From NCBI GenBank assembly GCA_947254665.1, contig CAMYEJ010000027.1, positions 1 to 12,331 on the forward strand: DNA of 12,331 bases, given 5' to 3'. The DNA is from an uncultured Peptoniphilus sp. GTDB taxonomy: Bacteria > Bacillota > Clostridia > Tissierellales > Peptoniphilaceae. How positions within the stretch are numbered: position 1 is the first letter of the stretch; each line of letters begins with the position of its first letter. Below the pieces are notes generated by a model that ran no database searches, was not told the origin of the DNA, and was given only the letters and a program-made list of their open reading frames with translations. Both the position numbers and the translations under genes were made by a program. This document shows, in pieces, positions 6,198 through 12,331 of the stretch.

Positions 6198-8021
6198 TTA
6201 ATTTTCTTTTTTCAAATACTTATCTCCTAGGAAGCCTTTTTCTCTTACTACGAGTCCTGACTCTTCTAGCCTTTCTAATATACCTTTTAAATCTTCTACC
6301 GACACATCATAGCCTTTAGATGCAGAGATATTTTTCGCTGTCATCATAAGGTTTGTCTCTTCTATTGGAAGATAGTTTGCCACGATATTAAATTCGTCTT
6401 CCCTGAGTTTGTTTCTCATGTTCTTTAGCTCGTCGAATGGATTTTCTTTGTGAGGGCTTGAGGTGTCTGCCTTTCTTATCCTCACATACTGAGTCCTTCC
6501 TAGCTCTGCTGATGATATGAATACATCTCCTGTAGTTAAATATGGAAGTCTTTTTGATTCTTCTGGGCTTAAATCTGTTTCGGAACGAATGGTATCTATA
6601 TCCTGTGCCCTGACGGTTCTAAATATAAATTTTGTATTTAGTTGGGCGGTTATAGTTTCGTCTAGCAAGGTCGGTCTTTGGGTTGCAAGTACTAGAAATA
6701 CTCCGTACTTTCTTCCCTCTTGGGAGATTTCTCGTAGCACTGATTTCGTCGGTGACGGTATTGCCTTCGGTGCAAAGTTGTGAGCTTCGTCGGTAACAAT
6801 TATAAATGGTACGAAGTAGTCTGCGTTTCCTCCCACTGAAAGTGAGTCCTTATAATCACGCCTTAATCTGTATGTCTTATTTAAAAGATAGGTACTAAAT
6901 GTATTTATAAGTTTTGTGGAGCCTTGTACCACCACGAGTTTCCCTTCCATTAATGAATTTAATAGAAGGTCTATATTTCTATTGAATATGCCTTGATTTA
7001 TAAGTTGTTTTAATCTCCAACCGATTCCTCGAAGAGACATTATATTTACTTTTCTCTCGTACTTATTTAGTAAATCTTCGAGATGAACATAGTGGGACAA
7101 TTCTTCCCCGCTTGCCATTTCGATTTCTTTTTGAATACTATCTCTACCAAGGTCGATAGCTTCAATTAAATTGTCTATGAGAGCCTCTAAGCCTTCCGCA
7201 GTTCCACCTTTTCTATGGATGATGTCAACGGTTGCCTCCATTGATTCTGTTAAATCTGACACGGATGAGAGCATTATCTTAAGCTCCATACCATTTATTT
7301 CGCTAAACTGCACACCGATATCTCTTCCCACCATAAATTTATTGTACTTATCTTTGAAATCATAATTTGTACTGTCGCCAAATTCCATTTCATAGTGTGG
7401 ATCTAGTACTATTGTCGGGATTTTTTTCTTCATAAGTTCTTCTAAAAGCACCCTAAGCCCGAAACTTTTACCTGAGCCGGAGCCGCCGAATATTCCAATG
7501 TGAGGATATTCATGCATGGAATTTATATTTAAAATAAATGGCACGTCCCTCTGCGGTTCTGTCTTTTCTTCTTCAAAAGTTTCTAGTACTCCCTTTAGCT
7601 CCTCATCCATTTCGTCGTACAAAACTTCAGTGTTTTTTATGATTCCTATTATAAGTCCCTTTTCTCTAGAGGTTTTCGCAATGATAGGCTTTAGTTCTTC
7701 GAAGGACGGGATATTTACATCGGAGCCTGTTAGCACTGGGTACTTCGCTTCTTTTAGAAGTCTAACCTTTGCGATGTAGATTGTATCTTCGGATAGGTCG
7801 TATCCCAGACTCTTTAGACTAATTAAAACTGAGCTGTCCACGAAATCTCCGCCTATATCAAGCGGTATAAATCTATTGTAGGTCTGCGCCTCCACTACTT
7901 CTCCGAGAAGCCTCCCCTGTGCCTCGTCGTCGATGGCAAGAAACTCATTCATCCTGAAGTTTCTATCCTTGCTGCCTACGTAAAATGTATTGTTAGTGGT
8001 TATTCCAACTACTTTTATCAT
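6198..8021 (-). CDS. herA: HerA-type ATPase / DNA translocase
   Basis: Hexameric FtsK/HerA-superfamily ATPase, expected to pump double-stranded DNA and to work with the NurA nuclease encoded immediately upstream. It has 607 residues. Residues about 1-90 look like the small beta-barrel (HAS-barrel) of HerA proteins. The ATPase core follows: Walker A GGSGSGKS 179-186, Walker B FIIVTDEAH 406-414 with Asp411 and Glu412, EGRKYG at 435-440 carrying a candidate arginine finger (Arg437), and the ATQRP sensor motif 446-450. Residues 250-345 form a largely helical insert. From about 545 to the end a helical segment plus basic tail resembles a winged helix. The ATG overlaps the nurA stop (ATGA) and has AAAGGAG at 8028-8034. 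Archaeal HerA is usually nearer 500 residues, so the insert and tail make this one longer. VirB4-like or FtsK-like alternatives are less likely given the adjacent NurA. Confidence 0.88.
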   Translation of the reverse strand: MIKVVGITTNNTFYVGSKDRNFRMNEFLAIDDEAQGRLLGEVVEAQTYNRFIPLDIGGDFVDSSVLISLKSLGYDLSEDTIYIAKVRLLKEAKYPVLTGSDVNIPSFEELKPIIAKTSREKGLIIGIIKNTEVLYDEMDEELKGVLETFEEEKTEPQRDVPFILNINSMHEYPHIGIFGGSGSGKSFGLRVLLEELMKKKIPTIVLDPHYEMEFGDSTNYDFKDKYNKFMVGRDIGVQFSEINGMELKIMLSSVSDLTESMEATVDIIHRKGGTAEGLEALIDNLIEAIDLGRDSIQKEIEMASGEELSHYVHLEDLLNKYERKVNIMSLRGIGWRLKQLINQGIFNRNIDLLLNSLMEGKLVVVQGSTKLINTFSTYLLNKTYRLRRDYKDSLSVGGNADYFVPFIIVTDEAHNFAPKAIPSPTKSVLREISQEGRKYGVFLVLATQRPTLLDETITAQLNTKFIFRTVRAQDIDTIRSETDLSPEESKRLPYLTTGDVFISSAELGRTQYVRIRKADTSSPHKENPFDELKNMRNKLREDEFNIVANYLPIEETNLMMTAKNISASKGYDVSVEDLKGILERLEESGLVVREKGFLGDKYLKKEN

Positions 8022-8959
8022 TTCATACTCCTTTTATCTCTTTCGCTTACGAAAAATCTTTCGTAGTAACCTCTGTCCAAGTTATCTTTTAAAAGAGATT
8101 CCATCATAATATTGGTTATCTTAACTTCGCTATCGACTATATCTAAAAAGTATGGCACTCCCCTAGAATTTTCCGGCGTCAATGTATAAACAAGGGATGC
8201 TATATCGAAAAGTTCAGTCTTGTTTCTATTGTATACGTCTATTCCAATAACTCCAGGATAGGTGGAACTTCGCAAAAATGCTGAGCTCAAACTATAGCTA
8301 AACTTTTTATTTACACTATTATTTATAAGTAGCGCCTCGCCTTTTTTTAATATTCCAAACATAAGCTCTCTGTCATAATAAAACTCATCCCAGTCGAATG
8401 ATCTTCTGATGTAGTCGGTCTTTACATCTTTGACCACTCCGAATAGAACTATGTCCTTCTCGTCCACTATTTCCAAAAGCTCTTCAAACTTGTCCTTCGC
8501 ATCTAAGTTGTACCTAATAAGTCCGCCGTCCATCATAATATATTTTGGATTCAGTTTCATTATGGACTCAATTGCACAGTTTAATTCGATTTCTGCGAGC
8601 CTCTTCTTCATATTGTTTTCTTCTTCCAACGTATTTTGCAGAAGTGGTGTGAATATTTCGTTTACCACCACAGATTCCTTGTCAAAGCGAAGTCCCAATG
8701 CCCGATAAAGTTCTATATAATGAGGAAAGTTTCCACCTGATTTGTTGTAGGAGCCATCTATCCCCACTAGATTTTTAAATTTTACAATTTTCTTTTCGTC
8801 AAGCTTTGAAAGTTCGACTATTTCTCCAGTGTGTTCTGCAATATTTTTTCTAAATTCATCCCTGTCCTGTGAAAAAACTTTTCGATACCTGTCTTCCAAG
8901 ACTTTTCCGACGCTTTTTATCTCATCTCTAATAGATTCTAATTCTACTCCCTTATTCAT
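8018..8959 (-). CDS. nurA: NurA-domain nuclease
   Basis: Predicted metal-dependent 5'-3' nuclease of the NurA family (RNase H-like fold), which in archaea resects DNA ends together with HerA. It has 313 residues. The first catalytic motif is GIDGS at 66-70 (Asp68), preceded by a helical N-terminus (1-60). Further acidic residues fit the family spacing: Glu125 and Asp144 in MMDGG. The stretch VPYFLDIVDSEVKI at 268-281 aligns by eye with the C-terminal motif that carries a metal-binding His in archaeal NurA; here that position appears to be Asp276. The ATG at 8959 lies eight bases inside rsmI, with a modest AAGGTGAG ribosome site. The gene overlaps herA by four bases, so both proteins are probably made in coupled amounts. 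Identification rests on motif order, spacing and the HerA neighbour, because overall similarity in this family is low. Confidence 0.82.
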   Translation of the reverse strand: MNKGVELESIRDEIKSVGKVLEDRYRKVFSQDRDEFRKNIAEHTGEIVELSKLDEKKIVKFKNLVGIDGSYNKSGGNFPHYIELYRALGLRFDKESVVVNEIFTPLLQNTLEEENNMKKRLAEIELNCAIESIMKLNPKYIMMDGGLIRYNLDAKDKFEELLEIVDEKDIVLFGVVKDVKTDYIRRSFDWDEFYYDRELMFGILKKGEALLINNSVNKKFSYSLSSAFLRSSTYPGVIGIDVYNRNKTELFDIASLVYTLTPENSRGVPYFLDIVDSEVKITNIMMESLLKDNLDRGYYERFFVSERDKRSMK

Positions 8960-9752
8960 CTTCTAAACTCACCTTGTACACATCGTTTTTCTTTAGGCCA
9001 AACTCCTTCGCAACTTCTTTAATCGCCTGACTCATCTTCATTCCAGTAGCCACTTTCTTTTCAAGTTCAGCCCTTATATCTACTTCTACCTCTTCCTCTT
9101 CATAGCCGTCCACTACAATTACAAACTCGCCTTTAAGGGTTAGATCCATCTGTAAAATTTCGTCAATACTTCCCCTTATATGTTCTTCAAACATCTTGGT
9201 AAGTTCCCTAGAAATCGAAATCTCTCTACTTCCAAAGACTTCTCTCATGTCCTCCAAGGTTTCCAAAATTCTGTGTGGCGCTTCGTAGAATATTATCGGA
9301 AACTTCAGTTCCTTTAAATCTTCCAATTCTTTTAACCGCTTGGACCTTTTAGAATCTAAGAATCCATAGAAAAAGAAATGGTCCGTAGAAAATCCTGAGT
9401 ATAGTAGTGCAAGTATGGATGCTGTGCTTCCCGGTAAAACTTCGAACTTTATATCCCTATCGATTAATTCTTTCATAAGGATAAATCCTGGGTCGGAGAT
9501 GCCCGGCATCCCTGCGTCAGAGATGATCGCTATATTGTTCTTCTCTGAAAATTCTATAAGTTCGTTCACCTTCTGCCTTTCGTTGAACTTGTGGTAGGCG
9601 ATAAGTCTTTTCTTGATATCGAAATTATTTAAAAGTTTTATGGAATTTCTCGTGTCCTCGCAGCAGATAATATCCACTGACTTTAGGACATTTAAAGTCC
9701 TAAGGGTTATATCTTCCAAATTTCCAATTGGAGTTGGGCAAAAGTAAATCAT
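8952..9752 (-). CDS. rsmI: 16S rRNA (cytidine1402-2'-O)-methyltransferase RsmI
   Basis: SAM-dependent enzyme of the tetrapyrrole-methylase fold that 2'-O-methylates C1402 in the decoding centre of 16S rRNA. It has 266 residues, slightly shorter than the usual 280-290. Motifs in order: TPIGNLEDIT 7-16, CEDTR 31-35, the SAM-site loop SDAGMPGISDPG 78-89, LPGSTAS 106-112 (usually LPGPSA), YEAPHR 156-161, and ELTKMFEE 183-190 followed by a conserved Gly. A small helical C-terminal domain follows an acidic linker at about 218-225. The ATG overlaps the preceding methyltransferase stop (ATGA), with GAGG at 9760-9763 as ribosome site. The pairing with a YabB/TrmN6-like gene is also seen in Bacillus (yabB-rsmI), which supports both assignments. 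Confidence 0.95.
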   Translation of the reverse strand: MIYFCPTPIGNLEDITLRTLNVLKSVDIICCEDTRNSIKLLNNFDIKKRLIAYHKFNERQKVNELIEFSEKNNIAIISDAGMPGISDPGFILMKELIDRDIKFEVLPGSTASILALLYSGFSTDHFFFYGFLDSKRSKRLKELEDLKELKFPIIFYEAPHRILETLEDMREVFGSREISISRELTKMFEEHIRGSIDEILQMDLTLKGEFVIVVDGYEEEEVEVDIRAELEKKVATGMKMSQAIKEVAKEFGLKKNDVYKVSLEDE

Positions 9753-10438
9753 TTCATAACCTCATTTCTATAAACAGCTTTAAATTCTTCAGTCATCTCT
9801 CCGCCTTCATACATATAGAAGTCCGGTAAAACCTCTAAATTATATCCACCGCCGAGCCTAATGTCTAGTAGCATTATATTCGATTTAGATGAGATGTCCT
9901 TCTTTATAAATTTAATTCTCTTGATGTAGAGATTCAACTCTTTTAGATAGACCGCTATCTCTTGAAGACGAAGGCTTGGAAATACCATGTACATCCTTCC
10001 TCCGTACTTTAAATATTTTGAAAGTGCCTTTATAAATATGTATATGTCCTCTGTGTGACGTTCTCTACCTTCTGAAACTTCCATTGCAGATTTATCTGTG
10101 AAATAAGGCGGATTGGTGATAATTGTGTCGAAGTATCCAGAGTATCCTTCCAAGTTTTCTATATTAGAGTTAACTACCTTTATATTTTTTAAATTGTTTA
10201 GTTCGATCGTTCTATTTAAATTATCCGTATAAATTTTTTCCATGTCCACAGAGATTACTTCCCTCGCCCTATTTAATACGCGAAGGCTTAGGATTCCATT
10301 GCCACATCCTGCATCCAATACCTTTCCCTTTACATTTGCAAATGAACTTAGGATGAGGGAATCCGTCGTATATTTAAATCTATCGTCCCTTTGAAATATT
10401 TCTATATCCGTTCCCGGTACATAATCTTTTTTATCCAT
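9749..10438 (-). CDS. trmN6: tRNA1(Val) (adenine37-N6)-methyltransferase family (TrmN6/YabB)
   Basis: Class I SAM-dependent N6-adenine methyltransferase of the YfiC/YabB family; the E. coli member modifies A37 of tRNA1-Val. It has 229 residues. Motifs: the family N-terminal signature FKYTTDSLIL 21-30, SAM motif I VLDAGCGNG 40-48, acidic motif II around VISVDME 61-67, and the catalytic NPPY at 109-112 that marks N6-adenine chemistry. It is the first gene of the minus-strand operon and overlaps rsmI by four bases. The ATG at 10438 has no convincing ribosome site (only AGAG two bases away) and lies six bases after a good -10, so it may be read from a leaderless mRNA. The family is secure; the exact RNA target in this organism is inferred. 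Confidence 0.88.
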   Translation of the reverse strand: MDKKDYVPGTDIEIFQRDDRFKYTTDSLILSSFANVKGKVLDAGCGNGILSLRVLNRAREVISVDMEKIYTDNLNRTIELNNLKNIKVVNSNIENLEGYSGYFDTIITNPPYFTDKSAMEVSEGRERHTEDIYIFIKALSKYLKYGGRMYMVFPSLRLQEIAVYLKELNLYIKRIKFIKKDISSKSNIMLLDIRLGGGYNLEVLPDFYMYEGGEMTEEFKAVYRNEVMK

Positions 10439-10444
10439 AACTCT

Positions 10445-10453
10445 ATTTTATCA
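10445..10453 (-). promoter_or_regulatory. Extended -10 promoter element for the trmN6 operon
   Basis: On the minus strand TGATAAAAT occupies 10453 down to 10445: a TG dinucleotide one base before the -10 hexamer TAAAAT. No good -35 is seen in the A/T runs upstream. The hexamer ends only six bases before the trmN6 ATG, so transcription would begin at or next to the A of the start codon. Confidence 0.5.
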
Positions 10454-10496
10454 TAGAAAAAATTATTTTTTTAAAAGGAATCTTAGTTAAATTTTA

Positions 10497-10511
10497 GATA
10501 ATCTCATTATC
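10497..10511. promoter_or_regulatory. Fur-box-like inverted repeat
   Basis: GATAAT at 10497-10502 and ATTATC at 10506-10511 are perfect inverted hexamers separated by CTC. The hexamer is the unit of Fur-family boxes, but the three-base spacing differs from the one-base centre of the Bacillus 7-1-7 box. It lies about 60 bases upstream of the predicted trmN6 start and about 140 upstream of the ferredoxin start. Candidate only. Confidence 0.3.
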
Positions 10512-10521
10512 ATTTAGAATT

Positions 10522-10533
10522 TGATTATAATCA
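10522..10533. promoter_or_regulatory. 12-bp perfect palindrome TGATTATAATCA
   Basis: A perfect 12-base palindrome in the divergent regulatory region, 10 bases after the Fur-like repeat. It contains TATAAT, but no matching -35 is placed correctly for it on the plus strand. It could be a second operator half or a regulator site of the PerR/Fur type (ATTATAAT core). Confidence 0.3.
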
Positions 10534-10616
10534 CACAAGTGGAATATTTTCGCTATAAATGGCTATACTACAATATCCTAGCGATTTACTAGGTTTATTA
10601 ATTTTGAAAATAGCCG

Positions 10617-10645
10617 TTGAAAAAACCATTTTCTAGTGTTATACT
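10617..10645 (+). promoter_or_regulatory. Promoter of the ferredoxin gene
   Basis: The -35 TTGAAA at 10617-10622 and -10 TATACT at 10640-10645 are separated by exactly 17 bases, with TGT at 10637-10639 as an extended -10. Transcription should start near 10652, giving a leader of about 34 bases. This is the best sigma-A-like promoter in the window. Confidence 0.88.
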
Positions 10646-10685
10646 AAAGACAGTAAAAGGTATAAAATTTTATGGAGGTGCTATA

Positions 10686-10856
10686 ATGGCTCATATTATT
10701 ACAGATGCATGCATCGCTTGTGGCGCATGTCAACCAGAATGTCCTGTAAACTGTATTTCTGAAGGTGCAATCTACGAAATCGATCAAGATCAATGTATCG
10801 ATTGTGGCGCTTGCTCATCAGTATGCCCTACAGGAGCAGCTCAACCAGAAGCTTAA
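10686..10856 (+). CDS. Clostridial-type 2[4Fe-4S] ferredoxin
   Basis: Small cytoplasmic low-potential electron carrier, typically serving pyruvate:ferredoxin oxidoreductase, hydrogenase, Rnf or electron-bifurcating enzymes. It has 56 residues, the classic clostridial length, with two symmetric halves. Cluster motifs are C9-x2-C12-x2-C15-x3-C19-P and C37-x2-C40-x2-C43-x3-C47-P; C19 and C47 complete the opposite clusters. A ninth cysteine, C23, sits where clostridial ferredoxins usually have Ala (CPVNA). The frame is open further upstream, to a TTG at 10617, but that lies in the promoter. The ATG at 10686 has GGAGGTG at 10674-10680 and matches the family N-terminus. The gene is monocistronic, with its own strong promoter and terminator, consistent with high expression. 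Confidence 0.96.
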   Translation: MAHIITDACIACGACQPECPVNCISEGAIYEIDQDQCIDCGACSSVCPTGAAQPEA

Positions 10857-10866
10857 TATTTACTTA

Positions 10867-10893
10867 AAAATAGGACTTAGGTCCTATTTTTTT
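10867..10893 (+). terminator. Intrinsic terminator of the ferredoxin gene
   Basis: AAAATAGGAC (10867-10876), loop TTAG, and GTCCTATTTT (10881-10890) form a perfect ten-pair stem. The T run continues to 10893. It starts ten bases after the ferredoxin stop. Confidence 0.94.
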
Positions 10894-10944
10894 ATGCAAC
10901 AAATAAAATTTATACAAAATAAATTTATACAACAAATATTTTTC

Positions 10945-11000
10945 AAAAAATAAAAAGGTAGTGTGGCAGAAGAATTATCTTTCTGCAACACCACCTTTTT
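10945..11000 (-). terminator. Long hairpin terminator of brnQ, possibly bidirectional
   Basis: The arms at 10952-10971 and 10981-11000 pair over 20 bases with a nine-base loop. Read on the minus strand the hairpin begins right after the brnQ stop, has one G-U wobble and one mismatch, and is followed by a T-rich tail. Read on the plus strand it has two mismatches but also ends in a T run, so it can back up the ferredoxin terminator. Confidence 0.9.
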
Positions 11001-12293
11001 TTATGCGTTTTGCTTTTTTCCTTTGTAAATTATATTAAATATTATTGCTAAGACCACAACTGGCACTACCCAAGAAAATACCGCAAGTGACTTAGGTAGG
11101 ATTTCTTCTAATGGCTTAAATATATCTATATTTCTAAATATTGAATTTAAAATCGTGTTTACTGCAGGAATCAGTGATCCTACTATAGATCCGATTACGA
11201 TCCCCCTTTTGCCTAGGTGTTCGATAAATGTGTTTAAAAATATTATAACTATTGCCGTTGGATATAGAGCCACAAGAATCGGTGCTGAGATAGCAACTAT
11301 ATTGTCTACTCCCCTTACAGATGTGATGGCTGCAAATACTGATGATATAAGTATGATGGCATTATAGGATAGTTTGTTTTTAAATAATGAGCTGAAATAT
11401 TCTCCTACATAGGCTGTAAGTCCGATTGCAGTAGTTAGACAAGCGAGTGCCATAGAAAGTGAAAGAGCGATATTTCCAAATTTTCCTAGAAGTCTTTCCG
11501 TTAAAGTGATAAGCATTTCTGTTCTTCCTAGACCAGAAATACCTTCTCCACTGGCAGATGCTCCGATGAACACAAGACCGATGTAGATAACTGATAGACC
11601 TATCCCTGCTATTATTGCAGATTTGATGGTCATGCCTAAGATTTCCTTTTTATCGCTGTATCCTTTAGTTACAAAATCATCATAGATTATTCTCGCAAAT
11701 ATCAGTGCTGCAAGAGCATCCATGGTTTGGTATCCCTCTTCAAATCCAATTCCAAATGCACCTACGATTCCCTTTTCTGCCGGAGTCCCAATAGGATGTA
11801 CAAATCCTTTTACAATGATAATTCCAAGCACGATAAGTAGCATCGGTGTCAAGAGTCTTCCCAAGTTGCTAACTACTTTTGAAGGTCTGTAAACGAACAA
11901 AAGTACCAGGATAAAAAATATTGTACTTGCAAGAATCGGAGATAAATTCGGCATAAGTCCTTTGGAGATTACTTCGTAGGTGGTAGCTGCTGTCCTAGGA
12001 ATCGCAAGTCCAGGTCCAATGGCAAGAACTGTAACGGTGGAGAATATCTTTCCAAAGGTTGGATTTACAATGCTTGACGCTTCAAGGATGCTGCCTCCAG
12101 CCTTCATAGAAGCGATGGCTCCCATCATAACTAGACCAACCCCAGCGGTTATAAATCCAATCATAGAAGGAATAAATGCCTTACCCATTGCCTCTCCGAG
12201 GGCAGGTGCAAAAAGCAGGTTCCCCGCTCCGAAAAACATTGAGAATAATGCAAATCCACTGATAATTATATTTTTATTTCTATTTCTATTCAT
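11001..12293 (-). CDS. brnQ: Branched-chain amino-acid transport protein BrnQ (LIVCS family)
   Basis: Cytoplasmic-membrane symporter importing Leu, Ile and Val with Na+ or H+. It has 430 residues, normal for the family, and is hydrophobic throughout, consistent with about 12 membrane helices and a short basic C-terminus. Signature segments are FGAGNLLFAP 21-30 in helix 1, GPGLAIPRTAATTYE 93-107, and GYQTMDALAALIFA 187-200. Start choice: the ATG at 12293 is preceded by GGGGAGG four bases away (plus-strand 12298-12304), and the helix-1 motif then sits at the expected distance. The gene appears monocistronic with a terminator directly after its stop. Only 38 bases lie upstream in the window, so its promoter cannot be judged. 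It complements the opp operon in amino-acid nutrition, though the two are not co-transcribed. Confidence 0.95.
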   Translation of the reverse strand: MNRNRNKNIIISGFALFSMFFGAGNLLFAPALGEAMGKAFIPSMIGFITAGVGLVMMGAIASMKAGGSILEASSIVNPTFGKIFSTVTVLAIGPGLAIPRTAATTYEVISKGLMPNLSPILASTIFFILVLLFVYRPSKVVSNLGRLLTPMLLIVLGIIIVKGFVHPIGTPAEKGIVGAFGIGFEEGYQTMDALAALIFARIIYDDFVTKGYSDKKEILGMTIKSAIIAGIGLSVIYIGLVFIGASASGEGISGLGRTEMLITLTERLLGKFGNIALSLSMALACLTTAIGLTAYVGEYFSSLFKNKLSYNAIILISSVFAAITSVRGVDNIVAISAPILVALYPTAIVIIFLNTFIEHLGKRGIVIGSIVGSLIPAVNTILNSIFRNIDIFKPLEEILPKSLAVFSWVVPVVVLAIIFNIIYKGKKQNA

Positions 12294-12331
12294 AATACCT
12301 CCCCGTCGTCATTAATATCTAAATATTTTAT

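Noticed and set aside
6083..6319. Plus-strand hydrophobic ORF of 78 codons overlapping the 3' end of herA
   Set aside because: No ribosome site or promoter. The hydrophobicity comes from T-rich DNA read on this strand, and half of it is antisense to the well-supported herA.
6198..8959. Calling the HerA-NurA pair a confirmed anti-phage defence system
   Set aside because: No integrase, transposase, toxin, SIR2 or other defence gene is nearby, and the genes are overlapped with housekeeping methyltransferases. Defence remains only a hypothesis.
10559..10636. 25-codon hydrophobic ORF (ATG at 10559) upstream of the ferredoxin gene
   Set aside because: No ribosome site at a usable distance, and it overlaps the ferredoxin -35 and most of the spacer.
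10617..10685. Upstream TTG start for the ferredoxin, adding 23 residues
   Set aside because: This stretch contains the -35, the -10 and the ribosome site, and the ATG at 10686 gives the standard 56-residue ferredoxin.
10857..11000. Ferredoxin-brnQ gap as a mobile-element remnant because of its long imperfect hairpin
   Set aside because: The hairpin begins directly at the brnQ stop and has T tracts on both sides, so a bidirectional terminator explains it; no target-site duplication is visible.

Overview
The window is AT-rich DNA from a low-GC Gram-positive anaerobe. Three things point to Bacillota, most plausibly the Clostridia/Tissierellia side (a Peptoniphilus/Anaerococcus-like organism; the genus is an inference): strong GGAGG-type ribosome sites, a clostridial 2[4Fe-4S] ferredoxin, and an oligopeptide transporter whose binding protein is a lipoprotein. 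No tRNA, rRNA, CRISPR array, insertion sequence or phage gene is visible.

Layout. (1) 1-5870, plus strand: a complete five-gene oligopeptide ABC importer operon in the order oppD-oppF-oppB-oppC-oppA. It starts from an extended -10 promoter overlapped by an inverted repeat, and ends at a strong intrinsic terminator. (2) 5871-6197: an AT-rich gap between convergent operons. It holds a small GC-richer island with a hairpin and a possible 21-codon ORF, the terminator of the minus-strand operon, and an 11-bp tandem repeat. (3) 6198-10438, minus strand: four overlapping genes, transcribed as a tRNA m6A methyltransferase (TrmN6/YabB type), rsmI (16S rRNA C1402 2'-O-methyltransferase), a NurA-type nuclease and a HerA-type hexameric DNA translocase. 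The visible promoter sits so close to the first start codon that the mRNA may be leaderless. (4) 10439-10685: a divergent regulatory gap with a Fur-box-like inverted repeat, a 12-bp palindrome and a strong ferredoxin promoter. (5) 10686-10856: a small ferredoxin gene with its own terminator. (6) 11001-12293, minus strand: brnQ, a branched-chain amino-acid/cation symporter, ending at a long hairpin shared with the convergent ferredoxin gene.

How it fits together. The opp operon and brnQ serve peptide and branched-chain amino-acid uptake, and the ferredoxin is a general low-potential electron carrier; these suit an amino-acid-fermenting anaerobe. The most unusual part is the HerA-NurA pair, a DNA-end-processing machine best known from archaea. 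Here it is translationally coupled behind two RNA methyltransferases. Whether it serves housekeeping DNA repair or anti-phage defence cannot be decided from this sequence, but the tight housekeeping operon favours repair.
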